The notes under the pieces were generated by a model. The model had not been told where the DNA came from, did not search any database, and saw nothing but the letters and a program-made list of their open reading frames with translations. This document shows, in pieces, positions 11,501 through 21,720 of a stretch of DNA of 64,000 bases (position 1 is its first letter; each line of letters begins with the position of its first letter). This DNA comes from Marsupella aquatica (lineage: Eukaryota > Marchantiophyta): assembly GCA_973895155.1 (NCBI GenBank), contig OZ316897.1, forward strand, positions 744,001 through 808,000. Direction: 5' to 3'. The translations under genes were made by a program, and so were the position numbers.

Positions 11501-13907
11501 CTCCGTTCCCCTACATTCTAGGGTAAGTAGGGTTAGGGTTTTAGCCCTTATAACAGTTAGATGTTTAAACTTAGAAACTTCAACTTCTCTGCCTCGACCC
11601 TAGAGCGAGGCGAAGAAAATGACAAAGCCATATGAAAATGGTTGGGGCAATCATTGTATTCATCATTCAATTTCATTTGGGTCACTCTAAGAGCGAGGCA
11701 AAATTAAACTACAGTTCCAACTAATGAAAATGTTTACCTGGTATTTCTGGTTGTCTGTACTTTGGTTTGTTCCAATTCCTGGACGCGGTGGTTTCCCACA
11801 TTCATCAAATTGCCTTCTCGCATGAACAACTGTCTCTAGAAAACAAGACTTAAACTGCATGGTCTGATTTACTGCATTTGAAAGGCTCGAGTGCTCGACC
11901 AAAATTGCCCTTGGAGTGAGGTCTGATAAGATCCTTGCTTTCCGATATTGGAGTTTGCTAGCAAGATCAGTTAGCTTGGCATCCTTGTCTGCCCACCCTT
12001 GAATCCATTGTGCAGCCTTTGCAGAATGTTGCCCACTGATTGCAAGAAATTGTATCTCTTGCTTCTTAACACCAAACAAAAATTGCTTCCGATCGCGTGC
12101 GGTATTGTCAAAATGTAACAACTGCTTAGTGCGCTCTAGAAATGGAATCAAATCTGCAACATGTGGTTCCTGGCCAGGGTTTTTCATCATTGATTTTGCT
12201 ATCTCTAAGGCATGAGCCTGGTTGAACATCCGATACACAAAAACTGCAGTAGGCGGAAGAATACTTTTAACCGGGATTTCAAAAACCTCCCTGATTCCAA
12301 AAGTGTAGTATTGCTCGATGTTCCGCAAAGCTTTCTGCCCCCCCAATACATCTCGTTCCTCTGGTGCATCTGTTGGGCATGTATCATCCTCCGGATCCAA
12401 GACCAACCTTGCTTTTGACGCTGACACGGGCTTTGATTTTCCAATCTTGGCCTTCTTCTTGGGCTTCTTGTCGGAGTCCTTATCTTTCTTCTTCAATGCC
12501 GCCTTTTTTCCTCTAGTACTTCCTTCACTCCTTGGCTCTCTTTGTTTTCTCTTCTTCTGTGTTTCAGCCGACGTCATTTCTTTGGCCTTCATCTTCATCT
12601 TCCCCTTACCTCGATGCTTTTCTTCCTTCTTCTTTTGAGTTGAAATCCACTTCATGCAAGCATCTTCGTCAAACTCATCAGAGAAAATAAAACTCTTATC
12701 AATTGCTTGCTCATATGAAAAGCGTGCTGTTTCAATCATCCTCTGGACAACCCATGTGTTAGGAAGATCTATAAGGTCCGGATGATCATGCATGTACCGC
12801 TTCATAGAGAGGAATCCAAAGACAACATCAACCCCACTCAATTTGAATCTTCCATGCCTCTCAAGAACATCCTCTGCAGTGAACCCATCTGGAAGAAATC
12901 CCATTGAACAAATACTAGCCTCCGAGCGTGCTATCCATTCCACGTTGATAATTGACGAGTACATCTTGATTGGCAAGTAAAGTCTCATCCACTGAGATCT
13001 TTCTCTGGATTCAATAATGATTGTAACATTGCGGTTATCACTACAATTTACAAGGACCACAGGGCCCAACGCAACTATCTTCTTGTCGTTCATTGTCTCA
13101 GCAGTGATTGCCTTGATACAAATCATCGACAAGTCATTCTCCATGATCCCTACTTCAAGTGCCCACGAAAATCCTGCCTTATCTTGTCCAGGGAAAATAA
13201 AGTCCTTGACATCCTCGGCCATAATATTTAACTCTGGGGATCCAAGTTGTTCTCCTGGAAAAACAAATTGAAACGACAAACATTAAAGCAAGAGATCTTC
13301 TGTGTTGCCTCGCCCCTAGAGCGAGTTGGAGACAAGGTCTGCATCAACAAACATGTGGGTTGGGTCGCTCCTGGAGCGACCCTAGGAAACTTAAATCAAG
13401 GTCCAACCAACAACAAATTTGGGTCGCTCCAAGAGCGACCCTAGGAAAACTTAAATCAAGGTCCAACCAACAACAAAGTTGGGTCGCTCCTGGAGCGACC
13501 CTAGGAAAACTTAAATCAACGTCCAACCAACAACAAAGTTGGGTCGCTCCTGGAGCGACCCTAGGAAAACTTAAATCAACGTCCAACCAACAACAAAGTT
13601 GGGTCGCTCCTGGAGCGACCCTAGGAAAACTTAAATCAACATCCAACCAATAACAACGACAAATCTTAGGCAAGATAGGGTCGCTCTAAGAGCGACCCTT
13701 CAAAGACTAACTTGCATCAATTGTTGAATCATACTTACGTGGAACTGTGATATGAAATCCCCTTGAGGCGGCCAAAGCGGATTCCACCGACATCTTTAGT
13801 AAAGTGTCTTGAGAATCATACTCAAAGATTTTACTAGAATCAAAGTTTAGGGACTGCCCAGAACTAGAAGTGCTAGTAGAATCATCAGAACTAGAGGAAG
13901 TGGCCAT
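2579..13907 (-). CDS. ParB-like domain fused to degenerate beta-class DNA methyltransferase-like protein (element A)
   Basis: Three exons: 13739-13907 (ATG at 13907), 11738-13254 and 2579-4867. All junctions are GT-AG and in phase (C|GA, then CAG|GAT), giving about 1324 residues. Residues 1-56 are Ser-rich. About 60-230 is an unrecognised domain, followed by a Lys-rich linker. About 370-560 looks ParB/sulfiredoxin-like, with FLAISGQHSAKAA in place of the usual G-x-H/R-R box. From 563 onward the order matches permuted beta-class N4/N6 methyltransferases: motif IV position CPLAIVDFS (near 796) where DPPY is expected, then NPHAKPRHML (motif X-like), then TVLDFFSGGQ (motif I, near 994). ParB-methylase fusions are known from phages and bacterial mobile DNA. 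The missing DPPY argues against catalysis, so a DNA-binding role is plausible. Intron 2 (4868-11737) holds a copia element; intron 1 holds a palindrome array. The same exon structure is seen in element B. Confidence 0.8.
4903..5070 (-). repeat. 3' LTR of the copia element
   Basis: This 168-bp LTR is identical to 11388-11555 except for one base (cactag here, caccag there). That difference implies a young insertion. GTTAG precedes it at 4898-4902. Confidence 0.92.
5071..6386. other. Copia internal stretch without a recognised gene
   Basis: It lies between the end of the RNase H frame and the 3' LTR. A 144-codon open frame on the minus strand (5385-5819) resembles nothing I know and has no support beyond being open. 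The polypurine tract is at its low-coordinate end. Confidence 0.5.
6387..7889 (-). pseudogene. Copia reverse transcriptase and RNase H (broken)
   Basis: The frame 6387-7616 has the copia reverse-transcriptase signatures YGLKQSGRTWY and IIAIYVDDINIFG (catalytic YVDD), the R-P-D-I-A-F block, and an RNase H region that includes EATRECIWLRHL and YEDNRPCVD. Upstream in the same frame, 7617-7889 holds the N-terminal finger region (VITAYLYG, IYMKAPPE). The two parts are separated by an in-frame TGA at 7617-7619, and a further in-frame TAG lies between 7889 and 7914. The enzyme would copy retroelement RNA into DNA in virus-like particles, but this copy cannot make it. Confidence 0.9.
7914..9488 (-). 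pseudogene. Copia integrase core and start of reverse transcriptase (broken)
   Basis: The frame contains the integrase core: ADVCGPI near the first catalytic Asp, VDNAGEF for the second, and the HFQNGIAE motif carrying the catalytic Glu. The GKO-like stretch and an S/P-rich linker follow, then the start of the reverse transcriptase (HKARLVAKGYTQ, FDQTYSPV). The zinc-binding HHCC part is in the preceding frame (NRLGHPG near 9550), so a frameshift lies near 9480. A premature TAG ends this frame just after DSIT. Confidence 0.88.
9403..11059 (-). pseudogene. Copia gag and protease (broken)
   Basis: The gag start MNSIEKLQFKAL is at 11059; its frame is cut by an in-frame TAG at 10826-10828, where copia proteins usually have Trp (context ILxEDLKSRF). 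It resumes to about 10260 and then shifts frame into a segment with a CCHC knuckle (CFRCGTRGHLQKNC) and the aspartic-protease motif CIVDSGTSHSIL. One nonsense codon and one frameshift are therefore visible in this part. Confidence 0.88.
11388..11555 (-). repeat. 5' LTR of the copia element
   Basis: It matches 4903-5070 at 167 of 168 positions. GTTAG follows at 11556-11560 and completes the target duplication. The sequence next to it on the coding strand (CGTCATCAGCACGAC) would be the primer-binding site, but I could not assign a tRNA. Confidence 0.92.
13362..13700. repeat. Palindromic 60-bp tandem array in intron 1 of the element A ParB/methyltransferase gene
   Basis: About five 60-bp units, each centred on GGTCGCTCCTGGAGCGACC (or the variant with 'caag' in the centre), are followed by one shorter unit at about 13678. 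The spacer 'ttaaatcaacgtccaacc' is nearly invariant. Open frames through it are repeat translations, not genes. Single copies of the same palindrome with variations occur at about 11590, 11690 and 13310. Confidence 0.9.
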
Positions 13908-14984
13908 TGAAAAATGCCTCACAAACGTTTAGATGACACGTGGCAGCCTAGTATACAAGAACGCCTATAGCTAGACCACACCACGGAGCGAGGCTACAGA
14001 GCAAGGAAAACAATCTACTATGAGCAAGGCAAAATCAACAGAGCGAGGCAAGAAAATCTACTATGAGCGAGGCAAGAGGGAGGAGGGAAACCAGGGCAGC
14101 CGGGCAAGAAGACAATGAAGGAGGAGATGGATGCAAGAAGACAATGAAGGAGGAGATGGATGCAAGAAGACAATGAGGCAAATGAGGTAATGTCTTTGCC
14201 TTTTGCCTTCCTATACCCTCACTGCCACGGCCGATCCTACGCCACGGCCGATCGTACGTGACCTTACGCAACCCAGCCACTTGCTCCCTTCCACGCGCCT
14301 GTGAACTCGCAACCCTCATAATGACCTAGCTGTACGGGTATCCATAGATTTTGAAAAATGATGCACGGTCGTACGGGTGTCCACAGAATGCCGATCAGAG
14401 TAATCAGACTTTCGGCCTCTCGATGTTGTGAACCCCTTCAGGACAAACTTGGCTAAAGCTTGCTCACAAATGGTATAAAGCTCTACAGTTCCAATCATTT
14501 CTCTCTTTTGTATGGCGCGTGCGTTTCTGGTCATTGCTCACTCTCGGTCTCGCCCTTCCCTTGTCTATCTTGCTTCTGTTTGGTGACTGATTCGACTGAC
14601 TTGGACATTTATGGTTACAAGAGTTCGTGCAAGGAAAGTCCTGTTTCAAGTATATTGCATTAGTTTTGGTGTCCTTGGTTGGCGACACGTCTTCTATAGT
14701 CCTTAAGAGAGGTATTACTTCATCTACCATTCTCTTAATTTCTTCTCTATGATATCCACCAAATATTTGGTCCTAGCTTTATCTTAATATATGGACCTAA
14801 CTAAGCCCTAGATAATGTAGGGTTCCTAACGACACACTCGTCTACCCACACGTCTACACACTTCAATGGTCTAATTCAGCTTAATCATTCCCCTGTTTTA
14901 TTCATTTCCATATTTTCTCTTTTCCTTCACAATTCTTGCTTCTCCAAGATTGTGCTCGTCTTTTCTTGCTCTCCCGTTGCCTCG
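13908..14984. promoter_or_regulatory. Divergent promoter region of element A
   Basis: It separates the minus-strand ParB/methyltransferase start (13907) from the plus-strand transposase gene. It contains scattered GAGCGAGGC motifs (13980-14090), a 29-bp-scale repeat 'atggatgcaagaagacaatgaagg' type (14110-14180) and 'cacggccgatcctacg' repeats. A non-coding first exon of the transposase gene probably lies here, but I could not fix its ends. Confidence 0.5.
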
Positions 14985-15440
14985 CTCCAAGAGCGTCATG
15001 CCCTTGCCTCGCTCCAAGAGCGTCATACACTTACCTTTCATCAGGAGCATCCTGCCCTTTCTTTTCTCCAAGGGCATCCGCTCTCCATTTCCTCGCCATC
15101 AGAGCGTCCCTCAACCGCCTCGCCCCTAGAGCGACCCTCCATCGCCTAGCCCCTAGAGTGGCCCTCATTCACCTTGCCCCTAGAGTGTCTCTCCATCGCC
15201 TCGCCCCTAGAGCGACCCTCATTCACCTCGCCCCTAGAGCGTCCCTCCATCGCCTCGCCTCTAGAGCGACCCTCCATCGCCTCGCCTCTAGAGCGACCCT
15301 CCATCTCCTCGCCCCTAGAGCGACCCTCCATCGCCTGGCCCCTAGAGCGACCCTCCATTGCCTCGCCCCTAGAGCGTCCCTCAATCGCCTTGCCCCTAGA
15401 GCGTTGCAACCTTGCCTCGCTCCAAGAGCGTCCCTGACCT
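14985..15440. repeat. CGCCCCTAGAGCGACC tandem array upstream of the element A transposase
   Basis: About 14 units of roughly 30 bp read 'tcgcccctagagcgaccct', with variants 'ctccaagagcg' and 'cctctagagcg'. They contain the half-site GAGCG(A/T)CC of the palindrome at 13362-13700. The array is probably within the first intron of the transposase gene, since an acceptor (GGATGCAG) follows at about 15597. The long open frames on both strands are repeat translations. Confidence 0.88.
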
Positions 15441-15612
15441 TAGAATCCTGTTGTGTAAAGCCAATACACATAAACTCCCAAATATTTTTTTCCTTTAAAT
15501 AGAATTCAAATGTTTAGATCTAATATTGTAATATCTAGAGTAGTGCTTATCAGTATGCACATCAGCTGAACAATTTTTAAATGTTTTTGGATGCAGAGAT
15601 CCTCTCGCTACC

Positions 15613-18600
15613 ATGAGTAAATTTATGCGAGGGGATGAAGTTTCATTGATAATTGATGGTTTTGAAGTGGCAGTTGGGACCATCCAAAAGGTTGATCCCA
15701 AAGACACTATACACAATATTTGTCTTGGGAAAAATCGAATTGGGGTCCTTATCGAGAGGTGTCTTGAAACATCTTGTCCACTACCATTTCCATCCAAAAC
15801 ATCATCGAGCCTAGGTGATGCACTTGACTCGTGTGTGATCTGGGATTCTTCCTTGGCATATTTGAGGTCTTCAACATTGCCGAAAAGAACCGCTGTGGAT
15901 GGTGTTCCTACTCCAGTGGACGGGGATGAAGGATGTTCCGAAATGGATGTTGGTGGTAAAGGAGACAACCTTGCTGAAGGAGAGGAGGTTGAGATGTTCA
16001 TTTTAGATGAACTTGTATCAAAAGGAGTTGTCTTCAATACCAATCCAATGGACACTTGTCATAGTGAACGACTCGGTGTTGGCCGTGTCAGTATACAAAT
16101 ATCAGAGGTTGTTCAGGGAAATAGAAAATTACCGTATCCGCATCCTGGAGCTGACACAGTGCAAGAGGCAACGCAGACTTGGGTAATGTGGGATGTTGCT
16201 GATGTTTCAAGAAAAGGCTCTATTCGAGGTTCTGGCATGTTTGTTGGTGCAAACCCGGGTGCAAACCCGGGTGCAAACCTGTTTAAGGATCTTCCATTGA
16301 AAGATTTTACAATGCGTTCCAACTGGATGGCAGAGGAAGTTGACTTGTATGATGTTTCTCGTTGTCGTAAGGTTGCGATAGGGGTTATCACAGTTCCTTT
16401 TGAAGCAGGTGCTGTTGATGATGAACTTCTTGGTCCAGAGCATGTGGGTGTAGCTGTTGTGAATATCAACGATCCCGCATTATTTCCAAATATCCGTGCT
16501 GGTACTCCAGGTTTGGTGAGGTGGGAAATCAAATCTTTGTTGTTGATTTCATCTCAAATGTTTCTCGGGGATATCCTTGAGAAAGGTTCACATGTGTGGA
16601 TAGAATCGGGTCGAAATGAGAGCGACCCGGATTTGGATGGTGATGGGAAACCTCCAAAAATACCTTATAATTTCATTAGAAGGACCAAAGTGGATCTGGA
16701 GGAGAAAAAAAAAACATTTGCAATCAAGGGCGCTTTTGAAAATCACCGAGGAGTCCATTGATTCCATCCAAAGAGAAGGTTGTTGCAGGTTAAAGTGTTG
16801 CTTGAACATGCCAAGAGAGGACTTGGAGGCAATGAGGAGGGAATTTCATGGAATGTCAAGTGACAACAAAACAAGTCATATCTTCAATCTTTTTGGGTGT
16901 AGAGAAGACCAAGTCAAGAGAAAAGGATTTTTTGTTCTAAAGGGACGTGTGGTTTGTAAGGATGCGTTCATAAAAATGCATGGGTTTAGTACGGCAAAGT
17001 ATTATGATTACAAAAATCAGTACGAAGCTTGGTGCACAATTGGTTTCCATGGAAATCAAGGGCAACATAAGACACGATCAAGCACCTTGCATGCTCGTGC
17101 ATTGTTGGAGTCCATTTTAATCCAAAATGGAGAACCAATGCCACATCTTCCCTATGGTGGGTCCAACGGCACCGATACTGTCGAATATCGACTCCCATCA
17201 TGTTTCACTAAGAAGGAGATTTTTCAAGAGGTATTTGCAAAGATGGAATTGGACGGCTATGCTAAGGTTACTGAAGTTACCATGTACAACATCTGGAAAA
17301 ATTCTTTTGATAATTTTGACTTTCACAAGGGCAGTGCATTTGCCAAGTGCACATTTTGCACTGAGTTCAAAGATCAATTAATGCGGGAGAAGAGAAAAAA
17401 AGAGCGTGCAGAGATTGAAGAGAAAAGAGCACGACATCTTCGTGAACAAATGTCAAGGAGATATGTTTACTATGCTCATAGGGTTCTTGCAAAGAAGGAT
17501 CCTCAAAACTATCTTTGCATTATTCATGATAAGATGGACCAAGCCAAGACTTGGATCCCCAGATTGGTCCCCACTCCAAAATCTCTCTCTGGTAGTGGTC
17601 AACCTCTGCCCATTGCCCTTACTGGGATGTTAACCCATGGAAGGGATCCAGGAGTGTATGCACACTTTAGTTTGACTGGCCTTTGGCCTGGAGATGCAGA
17701 CTTCACTGTGACATCTTTGGCCAAATGCCTTCGAGATTTGGAGGATTACACTGGAGACAAAACGGGAGACATGCTTGAAGCTTTCAATTGGAACGCAACT
17801 AGGCCAATATTTCAGTCTCTTTTGGACTTTGAAGCATTTCAAGCGGGTTACTTGGAACCCAAAAATGTTTCAATTCTCAAGTTTCAAGGCCTTGATGACG
17901 GTAAGGAGAGCCAAAAAACCAGCACAACAGATGCTGGTTCTAGAGTTGATCCTGAGACTACGAGCTCTTTCAAGCCCTTACCAAGGCACCTAACACTGCA
18001 GATGGACAATTCAGGAAAAGATAATAAAAATCAATATGTGATGGCATTTTGCAGCGAGCTTGTTAGCAGGGGGGTGTTTGAAACTGTGCAAATGTCATTC
18101 CTCATGGTTGGCCACACCCATGAGGATGTGGATGCACTATTTTCTCAAGTATCCAAACAGGTCAGGTACAAAGAGGTTGCTACCCTCCTTGCGTTGATGG
18201 CTGAGGTTTGGGAGTGTGAAAGCATCCATCCCGTACCACGATTGATTCAGGAGGTTGCATCTTACAAGCACTATTTGAAGGCTTTCCAAGTGAAAGAGAT
18301 TGAAGGTCACTCAAAACCAGTGGCATTTCTATTCTCCATGAGGGATAATTTGCCAGTGTATCAATATAAAGCACATGTCAAACAACCTTGGCTTCCAGCA
18401 ATAGGGAGGTCAATTTGGAGAACTGATCTCATCACAAACACGCTCATTTTACCGGAGGGCCAACCATTTGCAAAACCTATATCGGGGGAGGTACAAAAGA
18501 AAGCCGAGGAAATCATCCCATTCCTTAATCGTTACATTGATTTCTTGAGGAAAAGTTGCCAGGATGAGACCTCTGCAGCATACCGCGAGAGATTTCCTTT

Positions 18601-19360
18601 GGTGAAATATTGGGAGAGGCTTGTTATGGCACTCTCTGAGGCACTTACAATAGAAGGGGAGGGAGAAAGACAATTGTCATTGACAACTGATTTCTGGCCA
18701 AAGACTAACCATGGCACAGGTTACAAGGTGATTTTGGGGACCTCTCAACCTTCAAGTGAACCTACTCAAAATTCAGAGATGATGGACCTTCAAAATGAGT
18801 ACATGGAAGAGATGGAAGGTCAAGCTGCACCCTTCGTTGGTGCACGAGAAGAGCGAGAACTTGCACGTTGGATTCCCCTACAAGATATTCAAGAGGGTCA
18901 CTTTGTGTTTTTACGTCCAGAGGATGAATGGGAGCAAAAAAATGGCAAAGGGCGTTTCTGGTTAGTTCGAGCTTTGGGTGGTGTGGATCCAAACCATGAG
19001 GTTTCTTCACTAGATTTGCAATTCAGTGAAGGGTCTTCTTCAAGGTTTTCTAAGAGCATTCACCTAAGTAGCATTCCTAAGCGGTATGCTCCTATGTTCC
19101 AAGTGCAATGGTGGAGGTCTAAACATGGTAAGCATGATGCAAAGGATGATGTTCGATACGAACGTTGCTTTCAGACCACTAAGACTTGGGAGCTAGATCC
19201 TGGGTTTAGCACTATCACTCAAAGTTGGCAGTTTGCAAATTCTGCAATGTATGGGTTTAAGTCAGGTGCCAAAGAACAAAATATTATGGATAGAGGTTTG
19301 ACAATTCCCAAGAATGTTTTGAAAACTCTCAAAACTTACATGGAAGGTATTGATGAGTAG
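15613..19360 (+). pseudogene. TNP1-repeat/DUF7869 transposase-like gene of element A, one frameshift
   Basis: The ATG at 15613 follows a splice acceptor. The N-terminal part has three copies of a TNP1/EN-SPM-like module (pattern V-G-T/V ... P ... LG ... V-x-V ... LP-P ... A ... W), at about residues 1-80, 125-200 and 245-325. Downstream is a Cys-rich segment (ENHRG.., GCCRLKCC) and then DUF7869: IIHDKMDQAKTWIPR (near 635), LTLQMDNSGKDNKN (near 795) and VGHTHEDVDALF (near 833). These look like a D...D...H/D-type nuclease core, presumably the transposase; I infer that role. A run of ten A at 16705-16714 puts the two halves in different frames (one extra base relative to the copy in B), so the product is truncated unless this is a sequencing error or slippage. 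Combined length would be about 1248 residues. Confidence 0.85.
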
Positions 19361-19912
19361 AGTGATAGAGTGGTCACAAGTGTCCACTATGTAATGACTT
19401 GTAGGTAGGAGGGTCAAGTTAATTTCCATGCATTTGTCTAAAGTAAGTGAGAGAACAAGGCTTGCAATCAAATACTCTATGATCTTTCTTAGTTATTGAA
19501 TGGACTTTTTGATAAAAATTGTTATTTTTGTCTTAGTACATATATTTCTAGAAAATGATGGCAGTTCTAAGTTACTTGGATGTCATCCTAGTTTGAATAT
19601 AAGATATTTAACTTGTCTAGCATTTCATTGCTGCTTAGATAATGATCCTATCCAAGCTAGATGTTTTGAGTATAGATGCTATCCAAGCTTATGTGTTATT
19701 ACACACGTTCTATCTATTTTCAACCAAATGAACACTTTTTATCACCCAAATGTTTTTTAATATTATCCAAATTAATATTTTCTTTGCCCAAATGTCTATT
19801 TTTTTGCCCCAAATTTATAATTCATGATGCTTAAATTTTCATTTTTCATCCTTCAAATTTACAATTCTTATGCCTAAAAGTGTGTTTTTAAATGCCCAAA
19901 TTTCCAAATCTT
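19361..19912. repeat. AT-rich right subterminal region of element A
   Basis: From about 19690 it carries repeated 'cccaaatg..t.tttt' motifs (for example 'ccaaatgaacacttttt', 'cccaaatgttttttaat', 'cccaaatttccaaatc'), in the same strand sense as those inside the left ends of A and B. No gene was seen; the open frame at 19500-19760 is AT-rich chance. Confidence 0.6.
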
Positions 19913-19945
19913 CTTTATAATTCCACTTTTAATGAATATAGTGAT
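19913..19945 (-). repeat. Right terminal inverted repeat of element A
   Basis: The reverse complement starts ATCACTATATTCATTAAAAG and matches 738-770. GAAT follows at 19946-19949. Confidence 0.88.
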
Positions 19946-21720
19946 GAATGGAAGAAAAAGAAAACCCAGGAGCACAATGTTTTGCTAAGTCCTCAAAGGC
20001 ACTAGAGGGCGGCTGATGGAACATGGCTCTTAGGTGAACAATTCACTTTCTCATTTGCTTTCTAGGTGAACAATAGAACCCTAGGGACCTGCTTAATTTT
20101 TAATGATTTTTTCTTTTTAATGTCAGCTAATTGTAAGCGATAGTAACTAAATTGGGCATGCCTTATCTAATTTTCTTAGATTAATTTCTGACTATTAGAT
20201 AACGTAGCTGGTAAGGTTCATAGTTAGGTGAAAACTGGCTAAATAAATAGAAGAAAAAGAAAACCCAGGCTAGCAATTTTTTGCCAAGTCCTCAAAGGCA
20301 CTAGAGGGCGGCTGATGGAACATGGCTCTTAGGTGAACAGAACTTCACTTTCTCATTTGCTTTAGGTGAACAATAGAACCCTCGACACCTGCTTAATTTT
20401 TAATGATTTTTTTCTTTTTAATGTCACCTTATTGTAAAGGAGAGTATATTGGGCATGCCTTATCTAATTTTCTTAGATTAATTTCTTACTATTAGATAAC
20501 GTGGCTAGTAAGGTTCATGGTTAGGTGAAAACTGGCTAAATAAATGGAAGAAAAAGAAAACCCAGGCTAGCAATTTTTTGCCAAGTCCTCAAAGGCACTA
20601 GAGGGCGGCTGATGGAACATGGCTCTTAGGTGATCGAAGAGAACTTCACTTTCTTATTTGCTTTAGGTGAACAATAGAACCCTAGGGACCTGCTTAATTT
20701 TTATTGATTTTTTTTCCTTTTAATGTCACCTAATTGTAATTAAACGATAGTAACGAAATTGGGCATGCCTTATCTAATTTTCTTAGATTAATTTCTGACT
20801 ATTAGATAACGTGGCTGGTAAGGTTCATGGTTAGGTGAAAACTGGCTAAATAAATGGAAGAAAAAGAAAACACAGGCTAGCAATTTTTTGCCAAGTCCTC
20901 AAAGGCACTAGAGGGCGGCTGATGGAACATGGCTCTTAGGTGAACAGAACTTCACTTTCTCATTTGCTTTAGGTGAACAATAGAACCCTCGACACCTGCT
21001 TAATTTTTAATGATTTTTTTCTTTTTAATGTCACCTTATTGTAAAGGAGAGTATATTGGGCATGCCTTATCTAATTTTCTTAGATTAATTTCTTACTATT
21101 AGATAACGTGGCTAGTAAGGTTCATGGTTAGGTGAAAACTGGCTAAATAAATGGAAGAAAAAGAAAACCCAGGCTAGCAATTTTTTGCCAAGTCCTCAAA
21201 GGCACTAGAGGGCGGCTGATGGAACATGGCTCTTAGGTGATCGAAGAGAACTTCACTTTCTTATTTGCTTTAGGTGAACAATAGAACCCTAGGGACCTGC
21301 TTAATTTTTATTGATTTTTTTTCCTTTTAATGTCACCTAATTGTAATTAAACGATAGTAACGAAATTGGGCATGCCTTATCTAATTTTCTTAGATTAATT
21401 TCTGACTATTAGATAACATGGCTGGTAAGGTTCATGGTTAGGTGAAAACTGGCTAAATAAATGGAAGAAAAAGAAAACACAGGCTAGCAATTTTTTGCCA
21501 AGTCCTCAAAGGCACTAGAGGGCGGCTGATGGAACATGGCTCTTAGGTGAAGAGAACTTCACTTTCTTATTTGCTTTAGGTGAACAATAGAACCCTAGAG
21601 ACCTGCTTAATTTTTAATGATTTTTTCTTTTTAATGTCACCTAGTTGTAGAGGATAGCAACTAAATTGGGCATCACTTATCTAATTTTCTTAGATTAATT
21701 TGTAATCAATTTCTTAGATT
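19946..21720. repeat. Tandem satellite of ~300-bp units in alternating 297/310-bp form
   Basis: The block 'ggcactagagggcggctgatgg' recurs near 20000, 20297, 20594, 20905, 21202 and 21511, with spacings of about 297 and 310 bp in alternation. Segments 20297-20905 and 20905-21511 are almost identical, so the last doubling copied a dimer of about 608 bp. The two monomer types differ in 'ggtgaacagaacttcac' versus 'ggtgatcgaagagaac' and in having an extra 'attaaacgatag'. The array continues on the left of element A at 483-733. Confidence 0.9.

Larger units (their letters stand above)
4903..11555 (-). mobile_element. Ty1/copia LTR retrotransposon nested in an intron of element A
   Basis: Two 168-bp LTRs (4903-5070 and 11388-11555) flank gag, protease, integrase and reverse transcriptase/RNase H remnants in copia order on the minus strand. 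A 5-bp duplication, GTTAG, lies outside both LTRs (4898-4902 and 11556-11560). On the coding strand the LTR starts TGTTAT and ends ATAATA, so the ends are TG...TA rather than TG...CA. A purine-rich tract (CCAAGGGGGAG on the minus strand, just above 5070) sits next to the 3' LTR as expected. The polyprotein is broken by several stops and frameshifts. Removing the insertion would leave an intron of about 210 bp. Confidence 0.93.
738..19945. mobile_element. Giant DNA transposon 'A' (TNP1/DUF7869 type) with TIRs and 4-bp TSD
   Basis: The left end (738-770) and the reverse complement of the right end (19913-19945) both begin ATCAC and share TATTCATTAAAA and TGGAA; about 27 of 33 positions match by eye. 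GAAT lies directly outside both ends as a 4-bp target duplication. The right terminus reads CACTA two bases in, which recalls CACTA elements, but a 3-bp duplication does not fit that reading. Contents are an FCP1-like gene and a ParB/methyltransferase-like gene on the minus strand, and a divergent transposase-like gene on the plus strand. Length is 19.2 kb, of which 6.65 kb is a nested copia insertion. A related copy (B) starts at 51876. Confidence 0.85.

Noticed and set aside
13362-13700. CRISPR-like array (regular repeats and spacers)
   Set aside because: Spacers are the same in every unit, the DNA is eukaryotic, and the array lies inside a spliced intron. It is a simple tandem repeat.
14936-15502. 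Long open frames on both strands through the CGCCCCTAGAGCG array (APRASLHRL and GRSRGEAME repeats)
   Set aside because: They are translations of a short tandem repeat whose length is a multiple of three; no start context or conservation.
738-19945. Simple CACTA element with a 3-bp target duplication
   Set aside because: Starting the ends at CAC leaves TAT and ATG as flanks, which do not match. Starting at ATCAC gives GAAT on both sides.
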